From the NCBI RefSeq assembly GCF_001652725.1, contig NZ_LWHJ01000027.1:248001-312000 (forward strand): DNA of 64,000 nt, written 5' to 3'. The translations under genes were made by a program, and so were the position numbers. Shown piece after piece: positions 26,770 through 35,853 of the stretch. A model generated the notes under the pieces. That model saw only the letters and a list, made by a program, of their open reading frames with translations. It made no database searches and had not been told where the DNA came from. This DNA is from Pedobacter psychrophilus (lineage in GTDB: Bacteria > Bacteroidota > Bacteroidia > Sphingobacteriales > Sphingobacteriaceae). Position 1 is the stretch's first letter, and each line of letters opens with the position of its first letter.

Positions 26770-28812
26770 ATGGGGTTTCTCTTTCCTGGGTTTCTTTTTG
26801 CCTTGCTTTTGATTGCCATTCCGGTAATCATCCACCTCTTCAATTTTAGAAAATTTAAAAAGGTTTACTTTACCAATGTTAAGTTTTTAAAAGACGCACA
26901 ACTTCAAACTTCATCCACCCAAAAACTAAAAGAACGCCTAATTTTATTGAGTAGAATTTTAGCAATTATATTTTTGGTTTTAGCGTTTTCTCAACCTTAT
27001 TTCAAAGACAAAACTGATAAAAAGACCTTTAAAAATGCTGTAATAAGTATTTATTTAGACAACTCATATTCTATGGAAGCCGTTAATAAAAACGGTTCTT
27101 TACTAGATGAAGCCAAAAGAAATGTTAAGGAGTTGGTTGATGCTTATTCTTTAAATGATAAATTTCAATTGTTTACCAACGATTTTAGCGGAAAACAACA
27201 ACGTTTAATTACCAAAGAAGAACTGTTAGATGAGCTTAACGATATTAAAATATTACCAATTGGCAGGGATTATCAATCAATAATAAATAGACAGCAAAAT
27301 TTTTTATTCAATGAGCAAAAGGTAAAGAGAGAAGCTTATCTCATTTCAGATTTTCAAAAACAAAATCAAGAATCGCTAAAAAAGGATACTTCAATAAGTT
27401 TTCATCTTATTCCGTTAATTGCTAACGATTTACCAAATATATCTGTAGATTCTGTTTATTTTTTATCGCCCTTTCATCAACCTAACCAAAAGGAAAATTT
27501 GGTTTATAAAGTCACTAACCATTCAGATAAAACTGCCGAAAATATTCCTGTAAAGCTAAATATCAATGGTTCACAAAAAGCAATTGCGAGTTTAAATATT
27601 AAACCAAATTGTTCCCAAACTGATACATTGATTTTTTCTGGCTTAACCGGAGGTTGGCAAAAAGCTTCCATAACTATAAAAGATTATCCCATTGTTTTTG
27701 ATGATGTTTTAAATTTTACTTTCGAGGTTAAAAATCAAATCCCTGTTTTAGGGATTTTCGAAAATAATGCACAACAAAACATCAAGATTGCTTATCAAAC
27801 CGATGCCTTTTTCAAGTTTACCGAGGTTGATTTATCGCAAATAAATTACAGCGGTTTAAGCAATCAGCAATTAATCATATTAGAAAATCTAAAGAGCATT
27901 TCATCGGGTTTAACCCAACAGTTAAAACAATATTTGGATAATGGAGGGAGTTTGTCGGTTTTTATTCCTTTAGAAGCAGATTTAAACAGCTATGAATCAT
28001 TTTTTAAAATCATCGGGATAGATTATCCAACATCATTGGTTGCTCAAAATATAAAAGCCAAAAAGATAGATTTAACGCATCCTATTTTTACTGATATTTT
28101 TGAACAAACACCAAAAAATATAGATTTACCGGTTGCCAATAAATATTTCAACAGTTCTAACTTAACAAAAACCACCAAAGAAGTTTTAATTGCAGGGGAA
28201 GGAAATGAAGCTTTATTTGATGTTTTTAAAATAGGAAGTGGAAAAGCTTATGTTTCTTTTATTCCGATTGAAAAAGAAGCTTCCAACTTATCTCAACACG
28301 CTTTGTTTTTACCTATGCTTTTTAAAATGGCACTTTTAGCAGCCAAAGAGCAAAAATTATTTTATACAATTGGTAAAGATCAAGAAGTAGAAATTCCAAA
28401 CTTCAATATCCCTGAAAATCAAAATATTATCATTAAAAATAAAGAGATAGAAGTTATCCCAGAGTTGATAAAAAAACCATCAGAAACGATGCTTTATTTT
28501 GCTGATCAACTTAATAAGCAGGGAATTTATGAGGTACTATTGAAAGATAGTTTATTAGCTTCTTTTGCTTTAAACGAGGATAGGAGAGAATCAGAATTGA
28601 AATTTTACAATAGGGATGAATTATCAAAGATATTTGGTGTTTCGGATAAAAACATTTTAAAAACTAATGCTCAAACTTTAGCCAAACAAATAGAAACCTC
28701 AAATTTTGGTGTTAGTTTATGGAAACTTTGTATAATTTTAACCATCTTGTTTTTATTGATGGAAATTTTATTGATTAGATTTTTTAAAAATAAAAACCTT
28801 AGTGCAGCATAA
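26770..28812 (+). CDS. BatA-domain membrane protein
   Basis: About 680 residues. The N-terminal two-helix domain (MGFLFPGFLFALLLIAIPVIIHLFNFRKFKKVYFTNVKFLK ... LARILAIIFLVLAFSQPYF region) is the Bacteroidota BatA/TIGR02226 signature. A von Willebrand-like region follows, with ISIYLDNSYSM resembling a DxSxS metal site, then a large extracytoplasmic part and a C-terminal helix (LWKLCIILTILFLLMEILLI). The start is the ATG at 26770; a TAnnTTTG-like TATATTTG lies at 26756-26763, implying a leaderless message. It may belong to a Bat-like membrane complex, but other bat genes and a MoxR ATPase are absent here. The dihydroorotase homologue follows six bases later. Confidence 0.85.
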   Translation: MGFLFPGFLFALLLIAIPVIIHLFNFRKFKKVYFTNVKFLKDAQLQTSSTQKLKERLILLSRILAIIFLVLAFSQPYFKDKTDKKTFKNAVISIYLDNSYSMEAVNKNGSLLDEAKRNVKELVDAYSLNDKFQLFTNDFSGKQQRLITKEELLDELNDIKILPIGRDYQSIINRQQNFLFNEQKVKREAYLISDFQKQNQESLKKDTSISFHLIPLIANDLPNISVDSVYFLSPFHQPNQKENLVYKVTNHSDKTAENIPVKLNINGSQKAIASLNIKPNCSQTDTLIFSGLTGGWQKASITIKDYPIVFDDVLNFTFEVKNQIPVLGIFENNAQQNIKIAYQTDAFFKFTEVDLSQINYSGLSNQQLIILENLKSISSGLTQQLKQYLDNGGSLSVFIPLEADLNSYESFFKIIGIDYPTSLVAQNIKAKKIDLTHPIFTDIFEQTPKNIDLPVANKYFNSSNLTKTTKEVLIAGEGNEALFDVFKIGSGKAYVSFIPIEKEASNLSQHALFLPMLFKMALLAAKEQKLFYTIGKDQEVEIPNFNIPENQNIIIKNKEIEVIPELIKKPSETMLYFADQLNKQGIYEVLLKDSLLASFALNEDRRESELKFYNRDELSKIFGVSDKNILKTNAQTLAKQIETSNFGVSLWKLCIILTILFLLMEILLIRFFKNKNLSAA

Positions 28813-28818
28813 TTGAAA

Positions 28819-30078
28819 ATGAGTAAATCAATCCTAATTAAATCTTGTAAAATTATCGATCCAAATTCTTCGTTTAACCAACAAGTTGTTAATGTTTTAA
28901 TTGAAGATGGGAAAATCTCTAAAATTGATAAGAATTTAAGTTTTGATGGGGAAAGTGTTGATGGAAAAGGAAAATTTTTAGCGCCAGGCTTTTTTGATAT
29001 GAACGTGAGTTTTGGAGAACCAGGTTTAGAAACAAAAGAAGATTTTGTGACTGGAAGCAAAGCTGCAATGGCTGGTGGTTTTACAGGTTTAGCAATTATG
29101 CCTCACAATTCACCCACAACCGATTCTAAATCTCAAGTAGAATTTTTAATCAATAAGGCAAAAGGAAATTTGGTTGATATTTATCCTTATGGATGTGTTT
29201 CTCAAAAGCGGGAAGGAAAAGATTTAGCCGAACTTTTTGATATGAAAAATTCGGGAGCGATTGCTTTTACAGATGGTGATAAACCAATCCAGGATGCTGG
29301 ATTAATGGAAAGAGCTTTACTTTATGCTAAAGGTTTTGATGCTTTGATTTTATCTTTTCCAGAAGATGAATCTATCGCCGGAAAGGCAAAAATGAATGAA
29401 GGCGCCATGAGTACGCTTCTAGGAATGAAAGGCATCCCTAATTTGGCTGAAGAATTGATGGTGGTGAGAGATTTATATTTAGCAGAATACACCGAATCTA
29501 AAGTCCATTTTTCTACTATTTCTACAGCACATTCGGTAGAATTGATAAAAGCAGCTAAGAAAAAAGGCTTAAAAGTTACCTGCGATGCTGCGGCTCATCA
29601 TTTGGTATTAACCGATGAAGCAGTTTCAGATTTTGATAGTAATTATAAAGTTAAACCACCTTTACGCATCGATAAAGATGTTAAAGCCTTAATAAAAGGT
29701 TTAAAAGAAGGTATAATTGACGCTGTTGTTTCTCAACATAAACCTCAGGAAATAGAGTTTAAACAAGTCGAGTTTGAAATTGCCCATTATGGCATTATTG
29801 GTTTGCAAACTGTTTTACCTTTAATGTTAAAAGCAGGATTAACTCCAGAAGAAATTGTAGAGAAACTGAGTCTCAAACCAAGAGAGATTTTAGAAATCAC
29901 AATCCCGAAAATTGAAGAGAATGAAAAAGCAAATTTGGTTTTATTTAATGAGGATGAATGGGATTATAATGAGGATACAAACTATTCAAAATCAGCAAAT
30001 ACACCATTTTTGAATCAACAATTAAAAGGAAAAATTTGGCTAACTTGTAATAATAATCAACTTTTTGAATCTAATTAA
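28819..30078 (+). CDS. Dihydroorotase-like protein lacking catalytic residues
   Basis: Amidohydrolase of the class I dihydroorotase family, 419 residues from the ATG at 28819. The fold is complete, but the metal centre is gone. Where active enzymes have DxHxHxR, this has D60-M-N62-V-S64-F-G66. The HCED segment reads SFPED, the HVST segment reads TIST, and the catalytic TDHAPH motif reads SQHKPQ, replacing the Asp. The KED lysine is kept (ETKEDF). It therefore probably does not hydrolyse dihydroorotate. Comparable inactive homologues (PyrC'/PyrX) in other bacteria assemble with aspartate carbamoyltransferase, and pyrB lies 14 kb away. It is coupled to the BatA-type gene. Confidence 0.85.
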   Translation: MSKSILIKSCKIIDPNSSFNQQVVNVLIEDGKISKIDKNLSFDGESVDGKGKFLAPGFFDMNVSFGEPGLETKEDFVTGSKAAMAGGFTGLAIMPHNSPTTDSKSQVEFLINKAKGNLVDIYPYGCVSQKREGKDLAELFDMKNSGAIAFTDGDKPIQDAGLMERALLYAKGFDALILSFPEDESIAGKAKMNEGAMSTLLGMKGIPNLAEELMVVRDLYLAEYTESKVHFSTISTAHSVELIKAAKKKGLKVTCDAAAHHLVLTDEAVSDFDSNYKVKPPLRIDKDVKALIKGLKEGIIDAVVSQHKPQEIEFKQVEFEIAHYGIIGLQTVLPLMLKAGLTPEEIVEKLSLKPREILEITIPKIEENEKANLVLFNEDEWDYNEDTNYSKSANTPFLNQQLKGKIWLTCNNNQLFESN

Positions 30079-30095
30079 TTACTATCTTAAATAAT

Positions 30096-30764
30096 ATGGA
30101 TAATAAAGTAAAAAATGCACTAGAAAGTTTGTTTAATACTTTCACTGCTTTAGAAAACGTATCTGGGCAACAAGAGCTTAGTAAATTAAATCAACTTTTT
30201 AATGGTGATGAAGACTTTATGACCAAGCTAATGCTGATGGATCAAGTTTTTGATGACGCACCAAAATTGGATGCTTTGCGAGAAGTTACTTTTGATTTAT
30301 TGCTGATCAATTTCTTTGCAGAGGATACTAAAAAATTGGATGAAGATTATCTAGACTCACCAGAATGGGAGAAAATTGAGGAAGAAACTTTAGATAGGGG
30401 AACAGAATTATTAAATCTGTTACTTTACTTAAATGAGTGTGACGATGAAGATATAGAACCTTCTTTAGATGATTATTTAAAAGAGTTTTTATTGGTTGAA
30501 GAAGACGAATTTCAGGACGAACATAGAATCTATGAAGAAGTAATTGCTAACCAAATGTTAATGGAGAGCAACATAGAAGAAATTGCAAGGGTTTCAAAAA
30601 GTTTAGATGAGGAATCTGAAATTAGAGAAATATTTTATCCGATGATGGCTTTCTTTTATGATACGCAACCTTCTGATGCAGATATTAAAAAAATTAAAGA
30701 TTTAAGTGAAGACCCAGCCTTTGATGCAGCTATTTTATCTTTAATTTTAACATTTAATCAATAA
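30096..30764 (+). CDS. Hypothetical acidic helical protein
   Basis: 222 residues, no signal peptide or membrane segment. The composition is strongly acidic with many Asp/Glu clusters (NECDDEDIEPSLDDYLKEF, LLVEEDEFQDE) and predicted mostly helical. I do not recognise a family. It lies 17 bases after the dihydroorotase-like gene and 24 before the DUF4199 gene on the same strand, so the four genes from 26770 to 31346 may form one transcription unit. Confidence 0.6.
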   Translation: MDNKVKNALESLFNTFTALENVSGQQELSKLNQLFNGDEDFMTKLMLMDQVFDDAPKLDALREVTFDLLLINFFAEDTKKLDEDYLDSPEWEKIEEETLDRGTELLNLLLYLNECDDEDIEPSLDDYLKEFLLVEEDEFQDEHRIYEEVIANQMLMESNIEEIARVSKSLDEESEIREIFYPMMAFFYDTQPSDADIKKIKDLSEDPAFDAAILSLILTFNQ

Positions 30765-30788
30765 AATTATCAAACCTTAAACAAAAAA

Positions 30789-31346
30789 ATGGAAACTCTA
30801 AACAAAAATGCAATCAACAATGGGATCATCATCGCTGTGATAACCATTGCAATTCAATTACTAACTTATTATGCTGCACCAGCATTATTGGGAGCCACAT
30901 GGTTTGGCATCGCAACCGGACTTATTGTCTTGGTCGTTTACATTTTATTCACTATAGATTTAAGAAAAAAAATTGGAGGTTTTTGGTCGTTTAAACAGGC
31001 TTTAACCGGTATTTTTATCATGTCATTAGTTGCAAATGTAGTATCAAGTGTATTTAATTTTGTTTTCTACAAATTTGTAGAGCCAGACGCTTATGAAAAA
31101 GTTAAAGGTTATGTAACCGATGGTTTAACTGCAACTTTTGAAAAAATGGGAATGAGTGGCGATGCAATGGATGAAGCTGTAGAGAAGGCTACAGAAAGTT
31201 TAAAATCTCAATATCAGCCTAGCCCTTTAGATTTCTTAAAAAACATTGCAATTGCAATTTTAATAGGTTTTGTATTATCATTGATTTTTGCAGCAATCTT
31301 TAAAAGAAATCCTCCTATGTTTGCACCAGTAGAAGAGGCAGAATAG
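30789..31346 (+). CDS. DUF4199 family membrane protein
   Basis: 185 residues with four hydrophobic segments: about 12-30, 38-56, 74-96 and 152-175. The pattern of helix pair, charged loop with GGFWSFKQALTGIFIMSLVANVVSSVFNFVFYKFVEPD, a long polar loop (about 100-150) and a last helix ending FAAIFKRNPP is that of DUF4199, a family largely restricted to Bacteroidota. Its function is unknown. It is followed by a clear terminator, so it is the last gene of its run. Confidence 0.85.
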   Translation: METLNKNAINNGIIIAVITIAIQLLTYYAAPALLGATWFGIATGLIVLVVYILFTIDLRKKIGGFWSFKQALTGIFIMSLVANVVSSVFNFVFYKFVEPDAYEKVKGYVTDGLTATFEKMGMSGDAMDEAVEKATESLKSQYQPSPLDFLKNIAIAILIGFVLSLIFAAIFKRNPPMFAPVEEAE

Positions 31347-31377
31347 TACAAATTTTCTATATTTGATAAAATTATAA

Positions 31378-31410
31378 AAACGCTTTATGTTAAACATTTA
31401 GCGTTTTTTT
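31378..31410 (+). terminator. Rho-independent terminator after the DUF4199 gene
   Basis: AAAACGCT and AGCGTTTT enclose a partly paired AT-rich middle, and the stem runs directly into a T run. It lies 31 bases past the DUF4199 stop, before the glycosyltransferase gene. Confidence 0.85.
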
Positions 31411-31459
31411 ATTTTTAAAATTGCTCTTGGCTTTTGCCTCTAGCTTTAAGCCTTATAAA

Positions 31460-32416
31460 ATGGATATTTCTATAATAGTACCGGCATATAATGAAGTAGA
31501 ATCTTTACCAGAACTAACCGATTGGATAAGGAAAGTGATGCAGGAAAGATCTTTTTCTTACGAGATTTTAATAATTGATGATGGCAGTAATGATGGTACT
31601 TTTGATAAAATTGAAGATCTACACCAAAGCCACGCTGCTATTAAAGGCATAAAATTCAGGCGTAACTATGGTAAATCAGCAGCTTTAAATGTGGGGTTTG
31701 CAGCAGCCCAAGGTGATGTGATTATTACAATGGATGCAGATTTGCAAGACTCGCCAGATGAAATTCCCGAGCTATATCGAAGAATTAAAGAAGAGAAACT
31801 GGATTTAATTTCTGGTTGGAAAAAGAAACGTTACGATCCTTTAAGTAAAACCATTCCTACAAAATTTTTTAACGCTGCTACCAGAAAGATGTCTGGAATT
31901 AATAATCTTCACGATTTTAATTGCGGTTTAAAAGCTTATCGAAAAGAAGTTGTTAAGAATATTGAAGTTTATGGCGAAATGCACCGATACATTCCTGTAT
32001 TGGCAAAATGGGCGGGTTTTCATAAGATAGAAGAACAAATTGTAGAGCATAGAGCAAGAAAATACGGAACTACAAAATTTGGTTTTAGTCGATTTATAAA
32101 TGGATTTCTAGATTTACTGTCCATATTTTTTGTAGGCAAATTTGGTAAAAGACCAATGCACTTTTTTGGTACAATGGGTGTTTTAAGTTTTTTAATAGGT
32201 ACCATCATGGCGCTTTGGATCATCGGCGAAAAGCTTTACCATATTGCAGCTCACATTAAATTAGAAAGAGAAGTTACGGATCAGCCTTTATTTTATATTG
32301 CTTTGGTAGCGGTAATTTTAGGCAGTCAATTGTTCTTAACGGGTTTTGTAGCTGAGTTGGTTTCAAGAAATTCTGTTAATAGAAACAACTATCAGATAGA
32401 GAAAGAGGTTTTATAG
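31460..32416 (+). CDS. Family 2 glycosyltransferase, GtrB/DPM1-like
   Basis: 318 residues from the ATG at 31460 (MDISIIVPAYNEVESL); an upstream TTG-initiated reading is unlikely because it overlaps the intergenic repeat. The GT-A fold shows IIDDGSNDGT, KFRRNYGKSAALNVG and the DxD-type MDADLQDSPDEI. The C-terminus has two transmembrane helices (about 220-250 and 275-300) that place the enzyme at the inner membrane. Such proteins usually transfer a sugar from a nucleotide donor to polyprenyl phosphate. It precedes the broken second GT2 gene by 120 bases. Confidence 0.88.
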   Translation: MDISIIVPAYNEVESLPELTDWIRKVMQERSFSYEILIIDDGSNDGTFDKIEDLHQSHAAIKGIKFRRNYGKSAALNVGFAAAQGDVIITMDADLQDSPDEIPELYRRIKEEKLDLISGWKKKRYDPLSKTIPTKFFNAATRKMSGINNLHDFNCGLKAYRKEVVKNIEVYGEMHRYIPVLAKWAGFHKIEEQIVEHRARKYGTTKFGFSRFINGFLDLLSIFFVGKFGKRPMHFFGTMGVLSFLIGTIMALWIIGEKLYHIAAHIKLEREVTDQPLFYIALVAVILGSQLFLTGFVAELVSRNSVNRNNYQIEKEVL

Positions 32417-32536
32417 TAAAATGAGTTCATTGTTTATTAGGAGTATGTTAATGATATTTAGTTCAAATAGTTTTTAATTCATTATTTCACCGATTCAATA
32501 ATTCTATCATTCAATAATTTCATCATTAGAAAATAA

Positions 32537-33506
32537 ATGTTTTTCTCTATCATCATTCCTTTATACAATCGTCCACAAGAAATAATGGAGCTTTTATCCA
32601 CTTTGGTAAAACAAACCTATACCGCTTTTGAGGTTTTAATTATTGAGGATGGTTCTAAAAATGATGCAAAAGAAGTTGTAGATTCCTTTAAAAACGATTT
32701 AGATATTCATTATTATTTTAAACAAAATGAAGGTCAAGGTTTTGCCCGTAATTTAGGTTTTGAAAAAGCAAAAGGAAATAATTTTATCATTTTTGATTCT
32801 GATTGTTTAATTCCATCTAATTATTTAGAAAACGTAAAAAATCATCTTTATAATACTCATTTAGACGCTTTTGGAGGTCCTGATGATGCTCATGCTTCTT
32901 TTACACCAATCCAAAAAGCCATCAGTATTCCATGACCTCTGTTTTTACCACAGGCGGAATAAGAGGAAAATCTAATAATGCTGGAGGACAGTTTCACCCA
33001 AGAAGTTTTAATATGGGTTTATCCCGAAAAGTTTGGGAAAAAGTTGGGGGGTTTGTCATTACAAGATTAGGAGAGGATATTGAATATTCTATTCGGATTC
33101 ATAACGCAGGTTTTAAAATTGGTTTAATTCCTGATGCAAAGTTTTTCATAAAAGGCGAACCAGCTTTAAGCAATTCTGGAAACAGCTTCATTTTTTTGGT
33201 CGGGCTAGAATTAACATTACCACCTTTTATCCTAAAACTTTAAAGGCAGTTCATTTTTTTCCTGCAATTTTCACTTTGGGTTTAATCTTTACGTTGGTAG
33301 CCAATATATTAGGATGGTCAATTGCAATTATTTGCAATCTAATCCTATCAATTTATTTATTGTTAATATTTTTTGATGCATGGTCTAAAAATAAATCAAT
33401 AAAAGTTGCATTTTTAAGCATCTTTGCAGCGATTATCCAACTAACTGCTTATGGCTTTGGTTTTATGCAAGATTTTTGGAAAAAATTAATTTTAAAAAAT
33501 AAATAA
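32537..33506 (+). pseudogene. Family 2 glycosyltransferase, broken by two frameshifts
   Basis: One GT2 protein of about 323 residues is spread over three frames. The first part (32537 to about 32923) has FFSIIIPLYNRPQEI and the DSDCLIP metal site. The frame moves near 32922-32927, where AGTATTCC should read AGTTATTCC to give S-Y-S-MTSVF. The second part contains FHPRSFNMGLSRKVWEK and RLGEDIEYSIRIH. The frame moves again near 33138-33141, where GCAAAGTTTTT should read GCAAAAGTTTTT to give AKVFHKRRTS. The third part continues through GRARINITTFYP to two membrane helices and ends at 33506. Both lesions are one-base losses in short homopolymers, so sequencing error is plausible. The acceptor is unknown. 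Confidence 0.88.
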
Positions 33507-33526
33507 AAGCTTTTTTGCTTTATAAA

Positions 33527-34279
33527 ATGGAGAATTCTTTTTCGATTATAGATATTTTAGAAACTTCTTGGGAAATCACCAAAAAGAATTTTTTATTAAT
33601 TATTGGTTATTCATTGGTGGCTTTTGTTGCGCTTGCTATCGTTCAGTTTATATATTTGGGCTTGGCAACCTCCCAAAATGTAATATTAAGTACAGTTGGT
33701 TTTTTTGCTTTTTTGATTATCAACAGTATGGCAAACTTGGGTTTTTATAAGCTCATTTTTAGATTAATTGATGAAGAAGAGGAAGATTTTTCTGTAAAAA
33801 AGGTAATCCCTTCCTGGAAAAACATACTTAGTTTCGTAAGCATAACACTTCTCTTAGGTGTAATTGTAGCCACTTTCACTCTAATTTACACCCAACTTTT
33901 AAAGAACGGCTCATTTGCAGATTTTGTAGAAATAATAAAGAATAATCCAATATACTTTGAGTCGCTTGCTGTCTTCGCATTTATTTTATTGTTATTAGCT
34001 ACCATGCGTTTCATGTTTTTTCCTTGCTTTATAGTGGATGATGATTCTACAGGATTCGAATCTTTAAGACAAAGTAAGGCTTTAACACATGATAATTTAA
34101 TGAAAATTATGGTGGTTTTGGCCATGGTTGTTGGGTTTATAGCTTTAGGTTTTTTAGCCTTAGGGATAGGTATTATTGTAACCTACCCTTTCACAAATGT
34201 AATATTGGTTGTTACCTATCGTCGTTTAGTTAATAGTTACATTAGTGAACATCCCGAGGAGAAAAAAGTAGGATTATAA
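33527..34279 (+). CDS. Hypothetical polytopic membrane protein
   Basis: 250 residues from the ATG at 33527 (MENSFSIIDILETSWEITKKNF). About six hydrophobic segments alternate with short polar loops (RLIDEEEEDFSVKKVIPSWKNI and FIVDDDSTGFESLRQSKALT). The pattern resembles the membrane domain of glycerophosphoryl diester phosphodiesterases or DUF975-like proteins, with helices followed by a repeated ESLRQSKALT-type segment, but the match is not certain. It overlaps the GH3-family synthetase gene by one base, so the two are probably translated together. Confidence 0.65.
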   Translation: MENSFSIIDILETSWEITKKNFLLIIGYSLVAFVALAIVQFIYLGLATSQNVILSTVGFFAFLIINSMANLGFYKLIFRLIDEEEEDFSVKKVIPSWKNILSFVSITLLLGVIVATFTLIYTQLLKNGSFADFVEIIKNNPIYFESLAVFAFILLLLATMRFMFFPCFIVDDDSTGFESLRQSKALTHDNLMKIMVVLAMVVGFIALGFLALGIGIIVTYPFTNVILVVTYRRLVNSYISEHPEEKKVGL

Positions 34280-35784
34280 TGGGATTAAAAGCATTTTTAA
34301 GCAAGATATACGCTGCTTATTCTGTAAGTCAAATGGACAAATGGAAATTAGATGGTGTAATATATCAAGCAAAAACGCTTAAATATCTTATCCAAAAGGC
34401 AAACCATACAAACTTCGGTAAGGATCATAATTTTTCAAAGATTAAATCCTATCAGGATTTTAAAGAACACGTTCCAGTTTGCGATTATGAGGATTTAAAG
34501 CCTTACATTGATAAAATAATTAAAGGTGAAAATGATATTTTGTGGCCAGGTAAACCTCAATATCTAGCAAAAACTTCCGGAACCACATCGGGAGTAAAAT
34601 ATATCCCTATTTCAAAAGAATCAATGCCTCAACATATTAAGGCTGCCAAAAACGCTTTACTTTCTTATATTCATGAAACTGGCAAAGCCGATTTTGTAGA
34701 TGGCAAAATCATTTTTTTACAGGGTAGTCCTGTAATGGAAAAGAAAGCAGGAATTTCCTTTGGGCGTTTGTCAGGAATTGTAGCAAATCATGTCCCTGCA
34801 TATCTTCAAAAAAATAGACTACCAAGTTATGAAGTAAATTGTATTGAGGATTGGGAGACTAAAGTTGATGCGATCGTAAATCAAACCATGAATGAGGATA
34901 TGCGTCTGATTTCTGGAATTCCGCCTTGGTGTCAAATGTATTTTGATAGGCTCTTGACAAAAACAGGGAAACCAAAAATCAGAGATGTATTTCCAAATTT
35001 TAAACTTTTTGTTTACGGTGGTGTTAATTATGAACCATACAGGGCAAGATTAGAAGAAAGTTTGGGATTTAAAATCGATAGTATTGAAACTTATCCTGCA
35101 TCAGAGGGTTTTATAGCTTTTCAGGATAGTCAGGAAGATAAATCGTTATTACTTTTAGTTGATGCTGGTATTTTTTATGAGTTTATCCCAACAAATGAAT
35201 TTTTTGATGAAAAGCCAACTCGTTTGTCTTTAGGGGAAATAGAATTGAATAAAAATTATGCAATTATTTTAAATACTTCTGCTGGTTTGTGGGGATATTC
35301 TTTAGGTGATACCGTGAAGTTCGTTTCAAAAAATCCTTATAAAATATTGGTAACCGGACGCATAAAGCACTATATATCAGCATTTGGCGAGCATGTAATT
35401 GGAGAAGAAGTTGAGCAAGCTTTGCTAATGGTAGCAAAAGAACAAAATTTAGAGATTACAGAATTTACAGTTGCACCACAGGTCAATCCTCCAAAAGGGG
35501 AATTACCTTATCATGAATGGTTTGTAGAATTTTCAGAAGTCCCAAAAGATTTAAATCAGTTTGCGTTAAAAGTTGATTCGGTTTTACAACAAAAAAATAT
35601 ATATTACAAAGACTTAATAGGAGGGAAAGTATTGCAGCCTTTAATCATAAGACCATTAAAACTAGCTTCTTTTATAAATTTAATGAGAACAGAAGGTAAA
35701 TTGGGTGGACAAAATAAAGTTCCTCGTTTAGCTAATGACCGTATTCTTGCCGATAAATTAGAACAATACATTATTAAAAAGTAA
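34279..35784 (+). CDS. GH3 auxin-responsive-promoter family protein (acyl-amido synthetase-like)
   Basis: A 501-residue member of the firefly-luciferase/acyl-adenylate superfamily related to plant GH3 and JAR1 enzymes. The ATP-binding motif is AKTSGTTSGVKYIPIS, the second nucleotide-contact region is YPASEGFIAFQD, and the C-terminal hinge is KILVTGRIKHYISAFGEHVIGEEVE. Plant members adenylate carboxylic acids and conjugate them to amino acids. Bacterial substrates are mostly unknown. It overlaps the preceding membrane protein gene by one base. The last codons run into a seven-base tandem repeat. Confidence 0.9.
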   Translation: MGLKAFLSKIYAAYSVSQMDKWKLDGVIYQAKTLKYLIQKANHTNFGKDHNFSKIKSYQDFKEHVPVCDYEDLKPYIDKIIKGENDILWPGKPQYLAKTSGTTSGVKYIPISKESMPQHIKAAKNALLSYIHETGKADFVDGKIIFLQGSPVMEKKAGISFGRLSGIVANHVPAYLQKNRLPSYEVNCIEDWETKVDAIVNQTMNEDMRLISGIPPWCQMYFDRLLTKTGKPKIRDVFPNFKLFVYGGVNYEPYRARLEESLGFKIDSIETYPASEGFIAFQDSQEDKSLLLLVDAGIFYEFIPTNEFFDEKPTRLSLGEIELNKNYAIILNTSAGLWGYSLGDTVKFVSKNPYKILVTGRIKHYISAFGEHVIGEEVEQALLMVAKEQNLEITEFTVAPQVNPPKGELPYHEWFVEFSEVPKDLNQFALKVDSVLQQKNIYYKDLIGGKVLQPLIIRPLKLASFINLMRTEGKLGGQNKVPRLANDRILADKLEQYIIKK

Positions 35785-35810
35785 AAAGTAAAAAGTAAAA
35801 AGTAAAAAGT
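35776..35810. repeat. Five perfect copies of AAAAAGT
   Basis: A seven-base unit, AAAAAGT, is repeated five times without error, spanning the stop codon of the GH3-family gene and the start of the gap before dxr. Copy number can change by replication slippage. Confidence 0.95.
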
Positions 35811-35853
35811 TTGGACTAACAACCAAACCAACTATCACCTAACCAAAAACTAA

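Noticed and set aside
35776-35810. CRISPR-like array
   Set aside because: The units are seven bases long with no spacers; this is a simple tandem repeat.
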